Source of the DNA: an uncultured Planctomycetota bacterium
Lineage (GTDB): Bacteria > Planctomycetota > Phycisphaerae > UBA1845 > Fen-1342
Length of the DNA stretch: 36,543 nt
Assembly: GCA_900696525.1 (NCBI GenBank)
Contig: CAADGL010000004.1
Coordinates: 96,471 to 133,013 of the forward strand
Direction of reading: 5' to 3'
Below are positions 1 through 8,119 of the stretch, in pieces (position 1 is the stretch's first letter; each line of letters opens with the position of its first letter). The notes beneath the pieces were generated by a model that saw only the letters and a program-made list of their open reading frames with translations, had not been told where the DNA came from and did no database searches. The position numbers and the translations under genes were made by a program.

Positions 1-156
1 TCCTTCGCTCGCACCGGCCCGGAGACATCGGGTGGGTGGTTCACCGCCATGGTGTGATTTATCACCAGGAGTACGGATGGGACGCAACGTTTGAGGCACT
101 CGTGGCGGTGATTCTCGGTGAATTCGTCAAGACTTTCGATGAAAAGCACGAACGAT
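1..156 (+). pseudogene. N-terminal half of a GNAT-type acetyltransferase domain (split gene, enters from the left edge)
   Basis: The open frame is already running at the left edge (from position 3) and reads RPGDIGWVVHRHGVIY, then EYGWDATFEALV and FDEKHERC. This is the start of the acetyltransferase half of the fused MarR-type HTH/GNAT regulators, as known from the family. The match stops at the codon for Cys near 154-156. The next residues, YTRDYDGAQG, belong to prophage gene B instead. The missing second half of the same domain ([11 protein letters not shown] onward) lies on the minus strand at 1798-2120. The two halves abut perfectly when joined. The fragment cannot make a working enzyme here because the acetyl-CoA binding half is gone. 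Confidence 0.75.
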
Positions 157-281
157 GCTACACGCGCGATTACGACGGCGCGCAGGGCAGCAAGCCCGCG
201 CACTACATGCTGCGCTGGGTCAACTCGCGCGGCGAAGTCGGACCGTGGAGCGCGACGGTGACGGCGACGATTGGGGCGTAG
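157..281 (+). pseudogene. C-terminal fragment of prophage gene B, fused in frame to the GNAT fragment
   Basis: The last 41 residues (YTRDYDGAQG, then HYMLRWVNSRGE, then ATVTATIGA) match the C-terminus of the 248-residue prophage protein at 26147-26893 with only a few conservative changes. The N-terminal part of this second copy lies on the opposite strand at 2121-2303. The middle of the gene, about 170 residues in the right-hand copy, is missing from both fragments. Function is unknown. The fragment ends at a TAG stop 21 bases before the next gene. Confidence 0.8.
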
Positions 282-302
282 CTTTTCCGCGGAGACGGGC
301 TG

Positions 303-1568
303 ATGTTGATCTTTCGCACTTCGACGCTGGCAGCGACGACTCCTGCTTTGGTCCTTTGGTATTTCGCAGCAACCACGCTTTCGGCCGATGAGCCTGACCC
401 GATCGGCGCTAGCCTGGCGGACGCGCGCATTGCCTACGAGTTGACGATGGAGGATGTCCGCCAAGATGCGTTGAAGGCGATCGACAAACGCGAGGTCGCT
501 CTTCGAGCCAAGGCGAAGCCGAACGCCAAAGACTTAGCTGAGACTCAGGAACAAATCAAGACGCTGGGCGAGGAACGAGACGCTTTCGTGTCCTCCGGCG
601 ACTGGCCGTCCATTCCGGCAAGCGATGACCTGAAACGTCGCGCGAAATCCGCTCGGACGTCGCTCCTCAAGGCCTACGAGCGTGCCCAGGCTGATTATGT
701 GAAGGGCAAGAACGACGCACTTGCCGAGGCCATACAGCGCGAGCACGAGCAATTGCTTGCCGAGTCTGATGTTGTCCCTTGGGGCGACAACCTGCTCGCA
801 AGTAGCACAAACGGGCACCATATTGTCGGTTCGCCGAAACAAGCTCTCGACCTCGGCGAGATCGCGTCGGGCGCATACCGGATCGAGATCGTTGCCAAGC
901 GAACGCAGGGCTCTGGTGCGCTCCAACTCGCGGTACCGCTGCCCGACGGCGGGCATGCGTGTTTAGTTACGCCGGCGGACGCGTCTGAGTCGCGAATCCT
1001 GCTTACGCTCCGCGAGTCGCTGCTCAGCGCGGACCTTGGAGCTTCGCGAGACGCTAACGCGCCATCGGAGGACGCAGCCGCGAATGGCCAGTTGGCACTG
1101 TGGACCACCGGCGGCGAGTTCCGCATCGACTCTGTCCGCGTCAAGCGGGTATTCCCGGCGTCGGACGAGCCGGATACTCCGAAGGAGGACAGAAAACAAC
1201 AACGCCCCACACAACAGAAGCAACCCAAGCCTGAACTGCTCCCGCTCAACAGTGAATGGACTGGCGCAAGGACATTCGCAAACGGCACCGCTCAGAAATG
1301 CACGGTCAAGATCACAAGGCGTGAAGGGAACAAGGTAGTTCTCCGTGTGAATCACGACGGGTACGCCCTTGCGTTTCACTGCACTCTCAAGGGAGATCAA
1401 TTGACGTTGGATAGCGTCTTTCAGGTGGCCGGACCGGGCGGCTCAACGCGAATCAACCCGACAGGGTCAGGCAAGGTAACCGCTAACAACATTACCCTGC
1501 GGCACTCCTGGCGAAAGCTCGACAACCGGAATGTCATGGTAGAAGCTGTCTTGAACGTGTCGCGGTAG
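303..1568 (+). CDS. Secreted protein of unknown function with N-terminal helical region and C-terminal beta-rich domain
   Basis: This gene encodes 421 residues. The ATG is preceded by GGAG at a good distance. The N-terminus (LIFRTSTLAATTPALVLWYF, then SADEPDP) looks like a cleavable signal peptide, so the product is probably exported. Residues of about 35-150 are rich in Ala, Lys, Glu and Asp and probably form long helices or a coiled coil. Residues 150-270 read like a beta domain. A Gln/Lys/Pro-rich linker lies near 285-310. A C-terminal domain of about 100 residues begins near LNSEWTGARTF. I do not recognise the family. It starts 21 bases after the gene B fragment and so occupies the slot that the membrane/TIR pair fills behind the right-hand gene B. 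It is probably accessory cargo (inference). Confidence 0.7.
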   Translation: MLIFRTSTLAATTPALVLWYFAATTLSADEPDPIGASLADARIAYELTMEDVRQDALKAIDKREVALRAKAKPNAKDLAETQEQIKTLGEERDAFVSSGDWPSIPASDDLKRRAKSARTSLLKAYERAQADYVKGKNDALAEAIQREHEQLLAESDVVPWGDNLLASSTNGHHIVGSPKQALDLGEIASGAYRIEIVAKRTQGSGALQLAVPLPDGGHACLVTPADASESRILLTLRESLLSADLGASRDANAPSEDAAANGQLALWTTGGEFRIDSVRVKRVFPASDEPDTPKEDRKQQRPTQQKQPKPELLPLNSEWTGARTFANGTAQKCTVKITRREGNKVVLRVNHDGYALAFHCTLKGDQLTLDSVFQVAGPGGSTRINPTGSGKVTANNITLRHSWRKLDNRNVMVEAVLNVSR

Positions 1569-1599
1569 GGGAACATAGCCCATCACAGCCGTGACGCCG

Positions 1600-1725
1600 A
1601 TCCGCCGATGGCGCCTTTGAAGTTCGGGGCGGTCTGGCCGGGCGGCGCGTAGCGGGCGACGTTGGCGAAACTGGGTGATGTGCTGCGCGCCGCCGCCGGT
1701 GTCGAACGAGAACGTCTCTATGCAC
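1600..1725 (-). pseudogene. Degenerate remnant of a prophage tail-region gene (paralogue of gene A at 29071-29481)
   Basis: The minus strand encodes TFSFDTGGGAQHITQF and, after a one-base frame change, ANVARYAPPGQTAPNFKG. The first part shares SFDTGGG with the protein at 29071-29481. The second part resembles, from memory, the C-terminus usual for this planctomycete prophage family, which the right-hand copy does not have. No start codon or intact frame remains. The remaining bases between 1568 and 1798 show no gene I can support. Confidence 0.5.
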
Positions 1726-1797
1726 CACGTTGACGCTCGGCATGAAAGGACAACCGGGGGCAAGAAGACCGCGCCACGCAAGCGCTCCGGCGCCGGA

Positions 1798-2120
1798 TCA
1801 GGCCGGTCCCAGCGAGAGGTCCCACGTCTGTCCAACAAGGTCGAAGCCAAAACTGTGATGACGCTCTTCGCGCGTCAGTCTGAAACCCGACCGCTCATAG
1901 ATCCGGCGGGCGGCGCGAAGCACGTCGTTGGTCCAGAGCGTCACCCGGTCGTACCCGCACCGACGGGCAAGCTCGATGCATTCCTTCACGAGCTGCGATC
2001 CCACCCCGAGGCCGCGGGCCCACGGCTCGACGAGCAGACACCTGAGCCTCGCTACACGCTCCGACTCCCGCATCAGGAAGACGCATCCGGCAAACCGATC
2101 GCCGGACTCCGCGATCCAGC
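1798..2120 (-). pseudogene. C-terminal half of the split GNAT acetyltransferase domain
   Basis: Read on the minus strand, the product is [20 protein letters not shown], then [20 protein letters not shown], then [19 protein letters not shown] and [23 protein letters not shown] is the acetyl-CoA pyrophosphate-binding loop (the R/Q-x-x-G-x-G/A motif), and the rest follows the GNAT C-terminal strand and helix pattern. Internal starts such as the Met of MRESE near 2073 exist, but the protein would lack the first strands of the fold. The upstream bases belong to a fragment of prophage gene B in another frame. It pairs with the fragment at 1-156, which holds the other half on the opposite strand. 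Confidence 0.8.
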
Positions 2121-2303
2121 GACCAGCCCCAGCCCGGCGAGGTTCGCGTTCGCGTACGTGACGAAGTTGGCCAGCCAGCCGTTGAACTCGGCGTCGCCGC
2201 GCGGGATGTAGTCGTTTGCCATGGGCGCTCCTGAGCTTCGACCGCGGCGGCCACCGCCGCCTTTGTGAGCCTTCTGCGCTGGCAGCGGCGACGGATCGGG
2301 CAT
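2121..2303 (-). pseudogene. N-terminal fragment of prophage gene B (second copy)
   Basis: The product starts [20 protein letters not shown] and continues through [16 protein letters not shown] to NLAGLGLV. It is nearly identical to the start of the protein at 26147-26893 and then breaks into GNAT sequence. A GGAG motif sits nine bases before the ATG at 2303. The two copies differ in the short stretch before MANDYIP mostly at third codon positions (Gly, Ala and Pro codons differ silently). This shows that the segment was translated, and so favours the MPDP start over the internal MANDYIP start in both copies. Confidence 0.8.
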
Positions 2304-2348
2304 GGTTTGCTGCTCCACGACCCGAGCGTGGGCCGCTCCGACGGATGC

Positions 2349-2537
2349 GGGGGATTATCCGAGCGGGCCGGGGGAATGTCCAGCCCAGCCGGGGATTGGC
2401 ACGCCTGAGCCGGGAACCGGCACGGGCGAGCCGGGCGGTTCCACGGCCGCGCCGGGGGCTTCTACGGGCCGGTTGGGGGCTTCCACGGACGGCCCGGGGG
2501 CATCCCCGGATGAGCCGGGGAGAGTAACGGACGGGCT
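2349..2537. repeat. Tandem array with a strict 21-bp period, nine units (left copy)
   Basis: Nine consecutive blocks of exactly 21 bp begin at 2349, 2370, 2391, 2412, 2433, 2454, 2475, 2496 and 2517. Most begin GGGG or GGG, have TCC or CAC around bases 9-12, a GG core near bases 13-14, and end in GCC. The last unit is degenerate. One plus-strand frame gives heptapeptides such as [14 protein letters not shown] and GASPDEP. No convincing gene uses this frame, and it runs into the start of the next gene out of frame. Twenty-one bp is also two turns of B-DNA, so a protein-binding array is possible. A homologous array lies at 26897-27106. The stretch 2303-2628 holds no other feature. Confidence 0.85.
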
Positions 2538-2627
2538 CGGACGGCTGCTATCTGGCGTGGAAATCGAACCTCGTGATAATGGTTGCCGGAGTTACGATCG
2601 CAACGTGACGCTGGAGGCTCGGCTGCT

Positions 2628-3245
2628 ATGTCGGACATTGCATCGGATCGAACGAGCGCCGAGGTGTCGGCTGCGGCGACTGCACGAATCGCCATCGTCG
2701 ATTTGGCGGACGAAATGCAGGTTCGCAAGCAGTGGATCTTCAAGATTGCGAGGCGGCTCGGCATTCAAACAAGCCAGCGCCGAGAAGCGGAGCGGGGAAA
2801 CCAGTTCGTCGCGACGGTATCGACCGAAGAAGCCACTGCCATTCGAGGCGAGATCGAGGCCAGCATTCGGCGCGGTGTGGATGCCGCTGCGCCTACCGAA
2901 GATTCCATTGAGCTAATCACCGAGTTCGGAGCATTCTACGTGATTCAGTTGGAGCCGGAGCACGATCCGGGTCGAGTAAAGGTGGGCTTCACGACCGATC
3001 TTGACGGCCGGCTGCGAAAGCATCGATGCAGCGCGCCGTTCGCGATCTGCGCCAAAAGCTGGCCCTGCCGGCGGACGTGGGAGCGGGCAGCGATTGATTG
3101 TGTGACGGTTGGACTCGAGCAATTGCATTCGGAGGTTTTCCGTGCGCCGTCCGTCGCCGATGTTTCGCGGCGCGGCGACGAGTTCTTCAAGGTCATGCCA
3201 CGACTCGCCGTTGCAGGCGACACTTCCGACGGTGATTCGCGCTGA
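2628..3245 (+). CDS. GIY-YIG-like nuclease domain protein with N-terminal helix-turn-helix
   Basis: This gene encodes 205 residues. The ATG at 2628 has GGAGG about nine bases upstream. Residues of about 20-55 (VDLADEMQVRKQWIFKIARR) resemble a small DNA-binding helical motif. Residues of about 90-150 fit the T5orf172/GIY-YIG pattern: GAFYVIQLE, then VKVGFTTDLDGRLRKHR, then a Trp-Glu region. These correspond to the paired Tyr strands and the Arg/His helix of that fold. Proteins of this type are common in phages and mobile DNA and may nick DNA, but activity cannot be confirmed here. The gene points away from the gene B fragment across the 21-bp array, just as the restriction gene does beside the right-hand copy. 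The catalytic Glu assignment is uncertain. Confidence 0.65.
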   Translation: MSDIASDRTSAEVSAAATARIAIVDLADEMQVRKQWIFKIARRLGIQTSQRREAERGNQFVATVSTEEATAIRGEIEASIRRGVDAAAPTEDSIELITEFGAFYVIQLEPEHDPGRVKVGFTTDLDGRLRKHRCSAPFAICAKSWPCRRTWERAAIDCVTVGLEQLHSEVFRAPSVADVSRRGDEFFKVMPRLAVAGDTSDGDSR

Positions 3246-3364
3246 CACTGAATTGAGCCATTCACCGGCACGGTACCGATGCTCCCCGCACGGCGTACTA
3301 CCCATCCCGGCGTCAGGTGACGCTTCACGCACTTCAACCCGTACATCTACGGCCTGCCCGAGAT

Positions 3365-3405
3365 GCGGCTCGCGGGCGGGGACGCCCACGCTACCCACGG
3401 CGGCG
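3365..3405. repeat. REP-like palindromic element inside the Cys-rich gene remnant
   Basis: The core GCGGGCGGGGACGCCCACGC can fold as GGGCG...CGCCC. The same core recurs near 3896-3925 and, in opposite orientation, near 24350-24372. In this copy it reads through in frame as LAGGDAHATHGG between PEMR and DVRRGTDYYQ. This suggests it was inserted into coding sequence. Confidence 0.55.
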
Positions 3406-3783
3406 TCGACGTGCGGCGCGGCACGGACTACTACCAGTTCGACGGCTCGGAGACCATCCAGTCCGAGCTGATCAACATGGCCCGCTTCGCGCTGAGCTGG
3501 TTCGGCGGCGACTGCTGCACGGGCGAGTACGACACCTGCGCCGAGACCGACGACCGCAGCGACGTTTTCCACCACAACCCGCGCTGCCGCGGCGGCGACC
3601 ACGGCCTGTGCTGCGTGCCGATGCGGATCAAGTTCCGCTGGTCGGGCAGCAACGTCCCCCCGCACTACATGACCGGCGGCAAGGCCGGTCCGCTCGACAG
3701 CCGCCCGCTGCACAACCGCGACGACCAGGCGGGCAGCCAGGCGGCCCGCAAGACGTGGCGCGGCATCAACATGCACGCCCCGC

Positions 3784-3928
3784 ACTCACTGATTCGGTGG
3801 TGCTGTCAGGTGGTCCCGTCGCGGCGCCTCCGGGTGACAGCTCTACACGGGTGGGATGGGCCTCCGGCCCGTCAAATAGCACTTCGACAACCCGGTTCGC
3901 GGGCGAGACGCCCACGCCACCCGCGGCG
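3784..3928. repeat. Paired palindromic (REP/BIME-like) element interrupting the Cys-rich gene remnant
   Basis: There are two small hairpins in tandem: GGGCC-TCC-GGCCC near 3858-3870 and GGGCG-AGA-CGCCC near 3901-3913, followed by CACGCCACCCGCGGCGGG. They replace about 14 codons that are present in the right-hand copy (the LYTDDTHFDNPFFG stretch). They shift the reading frame of the gene on either side. Confidence 0.55.
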
Positions 3929-4163
3929 GGTACTCGTGGGGCACGGCGCCGGGCACGTTCGTGCTGATGTACAAGCCGAACTGGGACGAGAACGCCAGGG
4001 TTTGGGCCAAGTACCCCTCATGGGGCCTGCGCCCGGGCGACGTGATCGAGGCGGTGCATATCCAGGAGCTAGAGGGAACCAGACCGTTCTCGAACAAGAG
4101 GCGCGCGACAAAACGGAGACACGGTTCGCGTTTGGATCGCCCTCTCGAATGCGAGCCCATTGG

Positions 4164-6276
4164 TCATGCTCGCCCGCGCGAACGCAACCGCCCTGATTTC
4201 GCTCTCTTGGGTGAGACGAGCGCCGGAGTTTTCATGCACTTGCGCGCGAATCCAGCGATGGAACGAGAACGAACGACGTATGACTTTGACCGAATGTGAT
4301 TTCGCTGAGGCTTCTCCGGAAAGTCGTCGGGGCTGGCCAAGCCGGTGTCGAAGACCAGCCGCCAATCCCCGGGCCGACCTTCCTGAATCTCGAAGGTCTG
4401 ATCGCTCTCCGACGCGTTGATCATTACGCAAAGATCAGAGTCTTGTTGCGAGGCGCCGGACAAGTAATAAGCCAGCGTGCGCGAATCGCGCCCCATATCC
4501 ACCTCGGGCCCCGTGCCGTGCCAGCGCACGTCATCGCGCCAGAATCGGCTGCGGCACAGGGAAGGGTGCGCCTTGCGAAAAGCGATCATGTTGCGGAAGA
4601 ACCGAAAGACAGTCCCGGTTGGCACGGAGCCGATCCCAGTCGAGCCAGCCGGTGATGTTGTCCTGGTTGTACGGGTTGTTGTTGCCGCCCTGGGTCTGCA
4701 GGAACTCATCGCCGGCGCGGATCATGGGCGTTCCGTTCGCCAGCAGCATCAAGCAGCAGAAGTTCTTCGCCTGTCGCTTCCGCAGTTCCAACACGCTCGT
4801 CGGGACCCCGTCGTCCCCTTCCCAGCCGCAGTTCCAATTGTAGTTCTCTTCCGGGCCGTCAGTGTTGTTGTGGCCGTTAGCATGGTTGCGCTTCCGGTTG
4901 TACGAGACGAGGTCGTACAGGGTGAACCCGTCGTGGCAGGTTACATAGTTGACGCTCTGGTACGGATGAAATGCGTGCGATCGCTCGTCCGGGAATAGAT
5001 CATCGCTACCGTAGAGTCGCTGCATGAGGGCCGGCACCATGCCCTGGTCGCCGCGCACGAAGCGGCGGACGTCATCGCGAAAGCGCCCGTTCCACTGAAG
5101 GCAGCCCTTGGCAGGAAACGAACGTCCGAGCAGGTACGCCCCTGCGGCATCCCAGGGCTCGGCGATGAAACGGATGTCGAGGGGGTTCGGCGGAAGCAGG
5201 TCGATCGGATCGTCCCAATGGAGGGAGCCGTCGTCGTTCCGCACCAATGCGGAGGCAAGGTCGACTCGGAAGCCGTCCACGTGCATTTCCTCGACCCAAT
5301 ACCGCGCGCTGTCCACGATCATCCTGCGGACGGCGGGGTTCGAGCAGCGCAGTGTGTTTCCGGTGCCCGAGAAGTCCATGTATGGTTGCGCAAGCTTGCC
5401 GGAAAGCAGGTAATAGCCGCTGTTGTCGATTCCCTTGAAGCTATAGACCGGGCCACGCTGATCGCCCTCGCACGTGTGGTTGTAGACCACGTCCAGGATG
5501 ACCTCGATCTCCGCTGCGTGAAGCGCCTTGACCATCTCTCGAAACTCGTCGCGCTGTTCGCACAGACGGCTGCTGTAGCCGAGGTGCGGGGCGAAGAAGT
5601 TCAGCGGCATGTAGCCCCAGCAGCTCCCTTCCTGGGGGTCGTACTGAAAGACGGGCATCAGTTCCACTGCGGTGACGCCAAGCTCTTTGAGGTAGGGAAT
5701 CTTCTCGATGACCCCAGCATACGTACCTCGCCGCTCGGGGCTCACGCCTGAGTTCGGGTTGTTCGTAAACCCGCGGACGTGCATCTCGTATATGACCGTG
5801 TCCGCTTGGTGCCGCGGTCGTCGGTCGTCGCCCCAGTCGAAGCCTTCGCCGGACTTCGGGAGCAGACCAAGGGGCGCCTTGCCAGCATTCGAGCCTGGAC
5901 GCGATGCCGCCGCCCGGTCGAAATCGGGCGGGAAAAAGACTGCCCGCGCGTACGGATCGAGCAGCACCTTGTCCGGGTCGAAGCAATGCCAAGCGCTCCC
6001 GCCGTGCGATGATGGACCGTCCACGGAGTAGGCGTAATAGCGCGCGCCTCGGACGGCGGCTTCGGCGACCCGGCAGTGCCAGATCCTGCCTGACTTATTG
6101 CGGAGGTAGTCGAACCGGTACGTGAAGATGGGACTGACCAGGTCCGCTTCCGCGTACAGCAGCAGGGTGACGCCTTCCGCATCCTTGGAGTAGAGCGCGA
6201 AGTTCCACGACGAGGCCTGCTCCACCCAGGTGGCGCCCAACGGAAAAGCAGTTCCTTCGGTTGCAGTCCAGTCCAT
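4164..6276 (-). pseudogene. glgX: Glycogen debranching enzyme (isoamylase family), frameshifted near 4611
   Basis: GlgX hydrolyses alpha-1,6 branches of glycogen left by phosphorylase. The start at 6276 (MDWTATEGTAF) has AGGAG six bases upstream, better than the earlier Met codons at 6324 and 6390. All four GH13 regions are present: DVVYNHT (Asp262), GFRVDLAS with nucleophile Asp339, FIAEPWD with acid Glu373, and TCHDG with Asp449. These positions are close to those of E. coli GlgX. After DWDRLRANRD one extra base (about 4611) shifts the frame. The true C-terminal sequence VFRFFRNMIAFRKAHPSLC continues in the next frame to 4164. The catalytic core is intact and only the C-terminal domain is affected, so this may be a sequencing error. 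The last 24 or so residues after IAGFARK look like read-through past the usual end. It is last in a five-gene minus-strand run. Confidence 0.85.
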
Positions 6277-6313
6277 CTCCAACTCCTCGCCGTCCGCTCT
6301 CCACCATGCCCTG

Positions 6314-6802
6314 TCAAGATGCATGGTCCGTTGCAGCGGTCGAGCTCGATTTCGCGCTGCGGGCCGTGACGCTTTCCGCCGGCAGCTCAAGCGTCAGCGC
6401 GGTCAACGACAGGTTGATGTCCCAGAAAAAGACGAGCAACGCCCCAATCAGACTGAGCATGCACATGATGAACAGGCCTGCGGGTACGGCAGCGCCCAGC
6501 GCCAACAGCGATCCTACAAACAGGCTGATGATCAGGAGTGCAGCCAGCAGGGCGCTGAGTACGGCCAGGGCGATCCCCGCGCGGACAATCCGCGCCCGTC
6601 GCCAAAGCACTTTCACTTCCGCCAGCGCCCTCTCCCGTTCGGCCCCCGAGGTCCCGCGCATCTGGTTCGTCAACTGACGCGACCGGTCGATCACCCGGCC
6701 AAACCGGTTTGTCATGCTGAGCAGAATCAACCCGACGCCGGAGATCAGTATCGCGGGCCCAATGGCAAGCTGAAGCGTCGGGATGAGGTCAGCTAGTGAC
6801 AT
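6314..6802 (-). CDS. DUF2721 family integral membrane protein
   Basis: This gene encodes 162 residues. It opens MSLADLIPTLQLAIGPAILI, then LLSMTNRFGRVIDRSR, the signature of DUF2721 proteins. There are three hydrophobic segments at about residues 8-30, 72-95 and 98-130. A charged Arg/Glu-rich cytoplasmic loop (ERERALAEVKVLWRRAR) lies between the first and second. The role of this family is unknown. It lies 18 bases after the patatin-like gene and 37 bases before the debranching enzyme and is probably co-transcribed with both. The C-terminal tail is Ser/Ala-rich and not hydrophobic. Confidence 0.85.
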   Translation of the reverse strand: MSLADLIPTLQLAIGPAILISGVGLILLSMTNRFGRVIDRSRQLTNQMRGTSGAERERALAEVKVLWRRARIVRAGIALAVLSALLAALLIISLFVGSLLALGAAVPAGLFIMCMLSLIGALLVFFWDINLSLTALTLELPAESVTARSAKSSSTAATDHAS

Positions 6803-6820
6803 GTGTGTCCCTCGAGCGTT

Positions 6821-8119
6821 TTATTGCCTCGGGCGCGACGAGTGCGTTCCGGCGTGGCCGAGTTTCTTCGACGGATCGAGTTTATCAAATCCGTCTCGCT
6901 CGATCGCGCCGCGGATCAGTGCCTGCGGCGCGATCCGCAGTCCTGGCGGCTCCGTCGCCCACGGGTAGCCGTCGCGTGCGAGCGCGTATCCGCAATCAAA
7001 CAAGCGCGTTTGGATCTGCGTGTCGATGCGCGGCTCCGCCGGAAGTGCTTCGTCATCGGGGATGGCGGCGACGCAAAAACCCAGACCGTCACGCCGGCAT
7101 GCTGCGTAGGCCTGCCAGAGATCTCCCACGCCTTGATCCTGCATCAGTCGGCCGATTGAACGAATCGCGATTGAACGGATGCTGGGTTCGACGGGACCGC
7201 AGTCGCCGCGGATTCTCCGGTTCAGGATGACGTAGTACGTGCCGCGCTGCCGCGCAGAAACGGAGTCCGGTCTGACCTCCTGAGCAGTCAATGCTTGTCC
7301 GTAGAGCATGATCTGTGCGGTGACGGCTCCGTCCACGTGCATTTCATCGTACATCTGACCGTCATGCTCGACCCGAATGTAGGTCGGCGGAAAGATTACG
7401 GGCGAAGCAGCCGAGGCGACGATGATGCTTTGAAATAGCCGCAACGCGTCGGGTGAGTCGCTGGAGGCGATCGCGCCCATGTCCCAGATCACAGGACGAC
7501 TGGCGTCGAGGTTGGTCGTCGCGATGAACAGCCTGCGTCCCTTGGCGTGCTCGGCGGCGATCGCGTCCAGAACGTCCTGGTTGCAGTACCGCCCGATGAA
7601 GCGGGCGAGCGGTGCGTTGTCGGTCAATGACGCCAGCGGCAGCCAGCGCATGCGATAGATGTTCTCTTGGGTCGCACTCTTCGCCATTTCCTGGAGCCGA
7701 TCATCGTAGCCGCTTCGCAGGAACGCGAATGGCGCGATGATGGCGCCGATGCTTACGCCGGACACCACGCGGAACACCGGCCGGGTTCCATGCTCCGTCC
7801 AGCCGCACAACACGCCGGCGGCATAGGCTCCCTGTAGCCCGCCACTGCTGATGGAGAGGATGTCCATCGGCTCGTGTTCTCCATACGCGCGCTGGGTCTG
7901 TGCAAACGATTCTCGCAGGCTGCGCTGCAGCATCTCGCTGCGCCGATCGCCCCACGTGCGGATGTCGCGAGGCATGTGTGGGACGCACACCGAGTCCATC
8001 AGCTGCTCGGGGACCGGGCGGCGCGTGAAGGTCGGGCAGCCGCTCACGACCACGAGCAGAGACAGCAGGATGGAGAGCTCGTGTCGTTCCATTGTCCGCT
8101 TTACGACTTGGGTGTTCAC
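6821..8119 (-). CDS. Patatin-like phospholipase, predicted lipoprotein
   Basis: This gene encodes 432 residues from a GTG at 8119 that overlaps the upstream stop (GTGA). An ATG at 8092 would give a neater signal peptide. The hydrophobic stretch ending LLVVVSGC is a lipobox, so the mature protein is probably anchored by lipid at Cys28. The patatin fold is clear. The Gly-rich oxyanion loop SSGGLQGAYAAG lies near residues 91-102. The nucleophile elbow GVSIG has Ser123. The dyad Asp263 lies in DGAV. It is predicted to be a serine acyl hydrolase acting on membrane lipids, and the natural substrate is unknown. Neighbours are a YHS-like protein and a DUF2721 membrane protein. The position next to a broken efflux pump suggests no clear pathway. 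Confidence 0.88.
   Translation of the reverse strand: MNTQVVKRTMERHELSILLSLLVVVSGCPTFTRRPVPEQLMDSVCVPHMPRDIRTWGDRRSEMLQRSLRESFAQTQRAYGEHEPMDILSISSGGLQGAYAAGVLCGWTEHGTRPVFRVVSGVSIGAIIAPFAFLRSGYDDRLQEMAKSATQENIYRMRWLPLASLTDNAPLARFIGRYCNQDVLDAIAAEHAKGRRLFIATTNLDASRPVIWDMGAIASSDSPDALRLFQSIIVASAASPVIFPPTYIRVEHDGQMYDEMHVDGAVTAQIMLYGQALTAQEVRPDSVSARQRGTYYVILNRRIRGDCGPVEPSIRSIAIRSIGRLMQDQGVGDLWQAYAACRRDGLGFCVAAIPDDEALPAEPRIDTQIQTRLFDCGYALARDGYPWATEPPGLRIAPQALIRGAIERDGFDKLDPSKKLGHAGTHSSRPRQ

Larger units (their letters stand above)
3321..4080 (+). pseudogene. Broken second copy of the Cys-rich prophage protein gene
   Basis: The open frame after a TGA at 3318-3320 reads RFTHFNPYIYGLPEMR, then TDYYQFDGSETIQ, then CCVPMRIKFRWSGSN and AARKTWRGINM. 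From CCVP onward it matches the protein at 22643-24337. The preceding part is absent from that copy. After GINM the frame is replaced by palindromic repeat sequence. The gene then resumes in another frame at about 3930 with GYSWGTAPGTFVLMYKPNW and PSWGLRPGDVIEAVHIQEL before ending. About 400 C-terminal residues are missing. This copy therefore keeps the N-terminal coding sequence that the right-hand copy has lost. A second palindromic repeat also sits inside its N-terminal part, near 3370-3405. Confidence 0.75.

Noticed and set aside
2349..2537. CRISPR array
   Set aside because: The units are contiguous 21-bp blocks with no unique spacers between conserved repeats and no cas genes nearby.
2302..2916. 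Long plus-strand frame through the 21-bp array with collagen-like Gly/Pro heptapeptides
   Set aside because: It overlaps the well-supported gene at 2628 in another frame, its N-terminus is not shared with the right copy, and the right copy's frame is embedded in antisense sequence. The repeat is reported as DNA instead.
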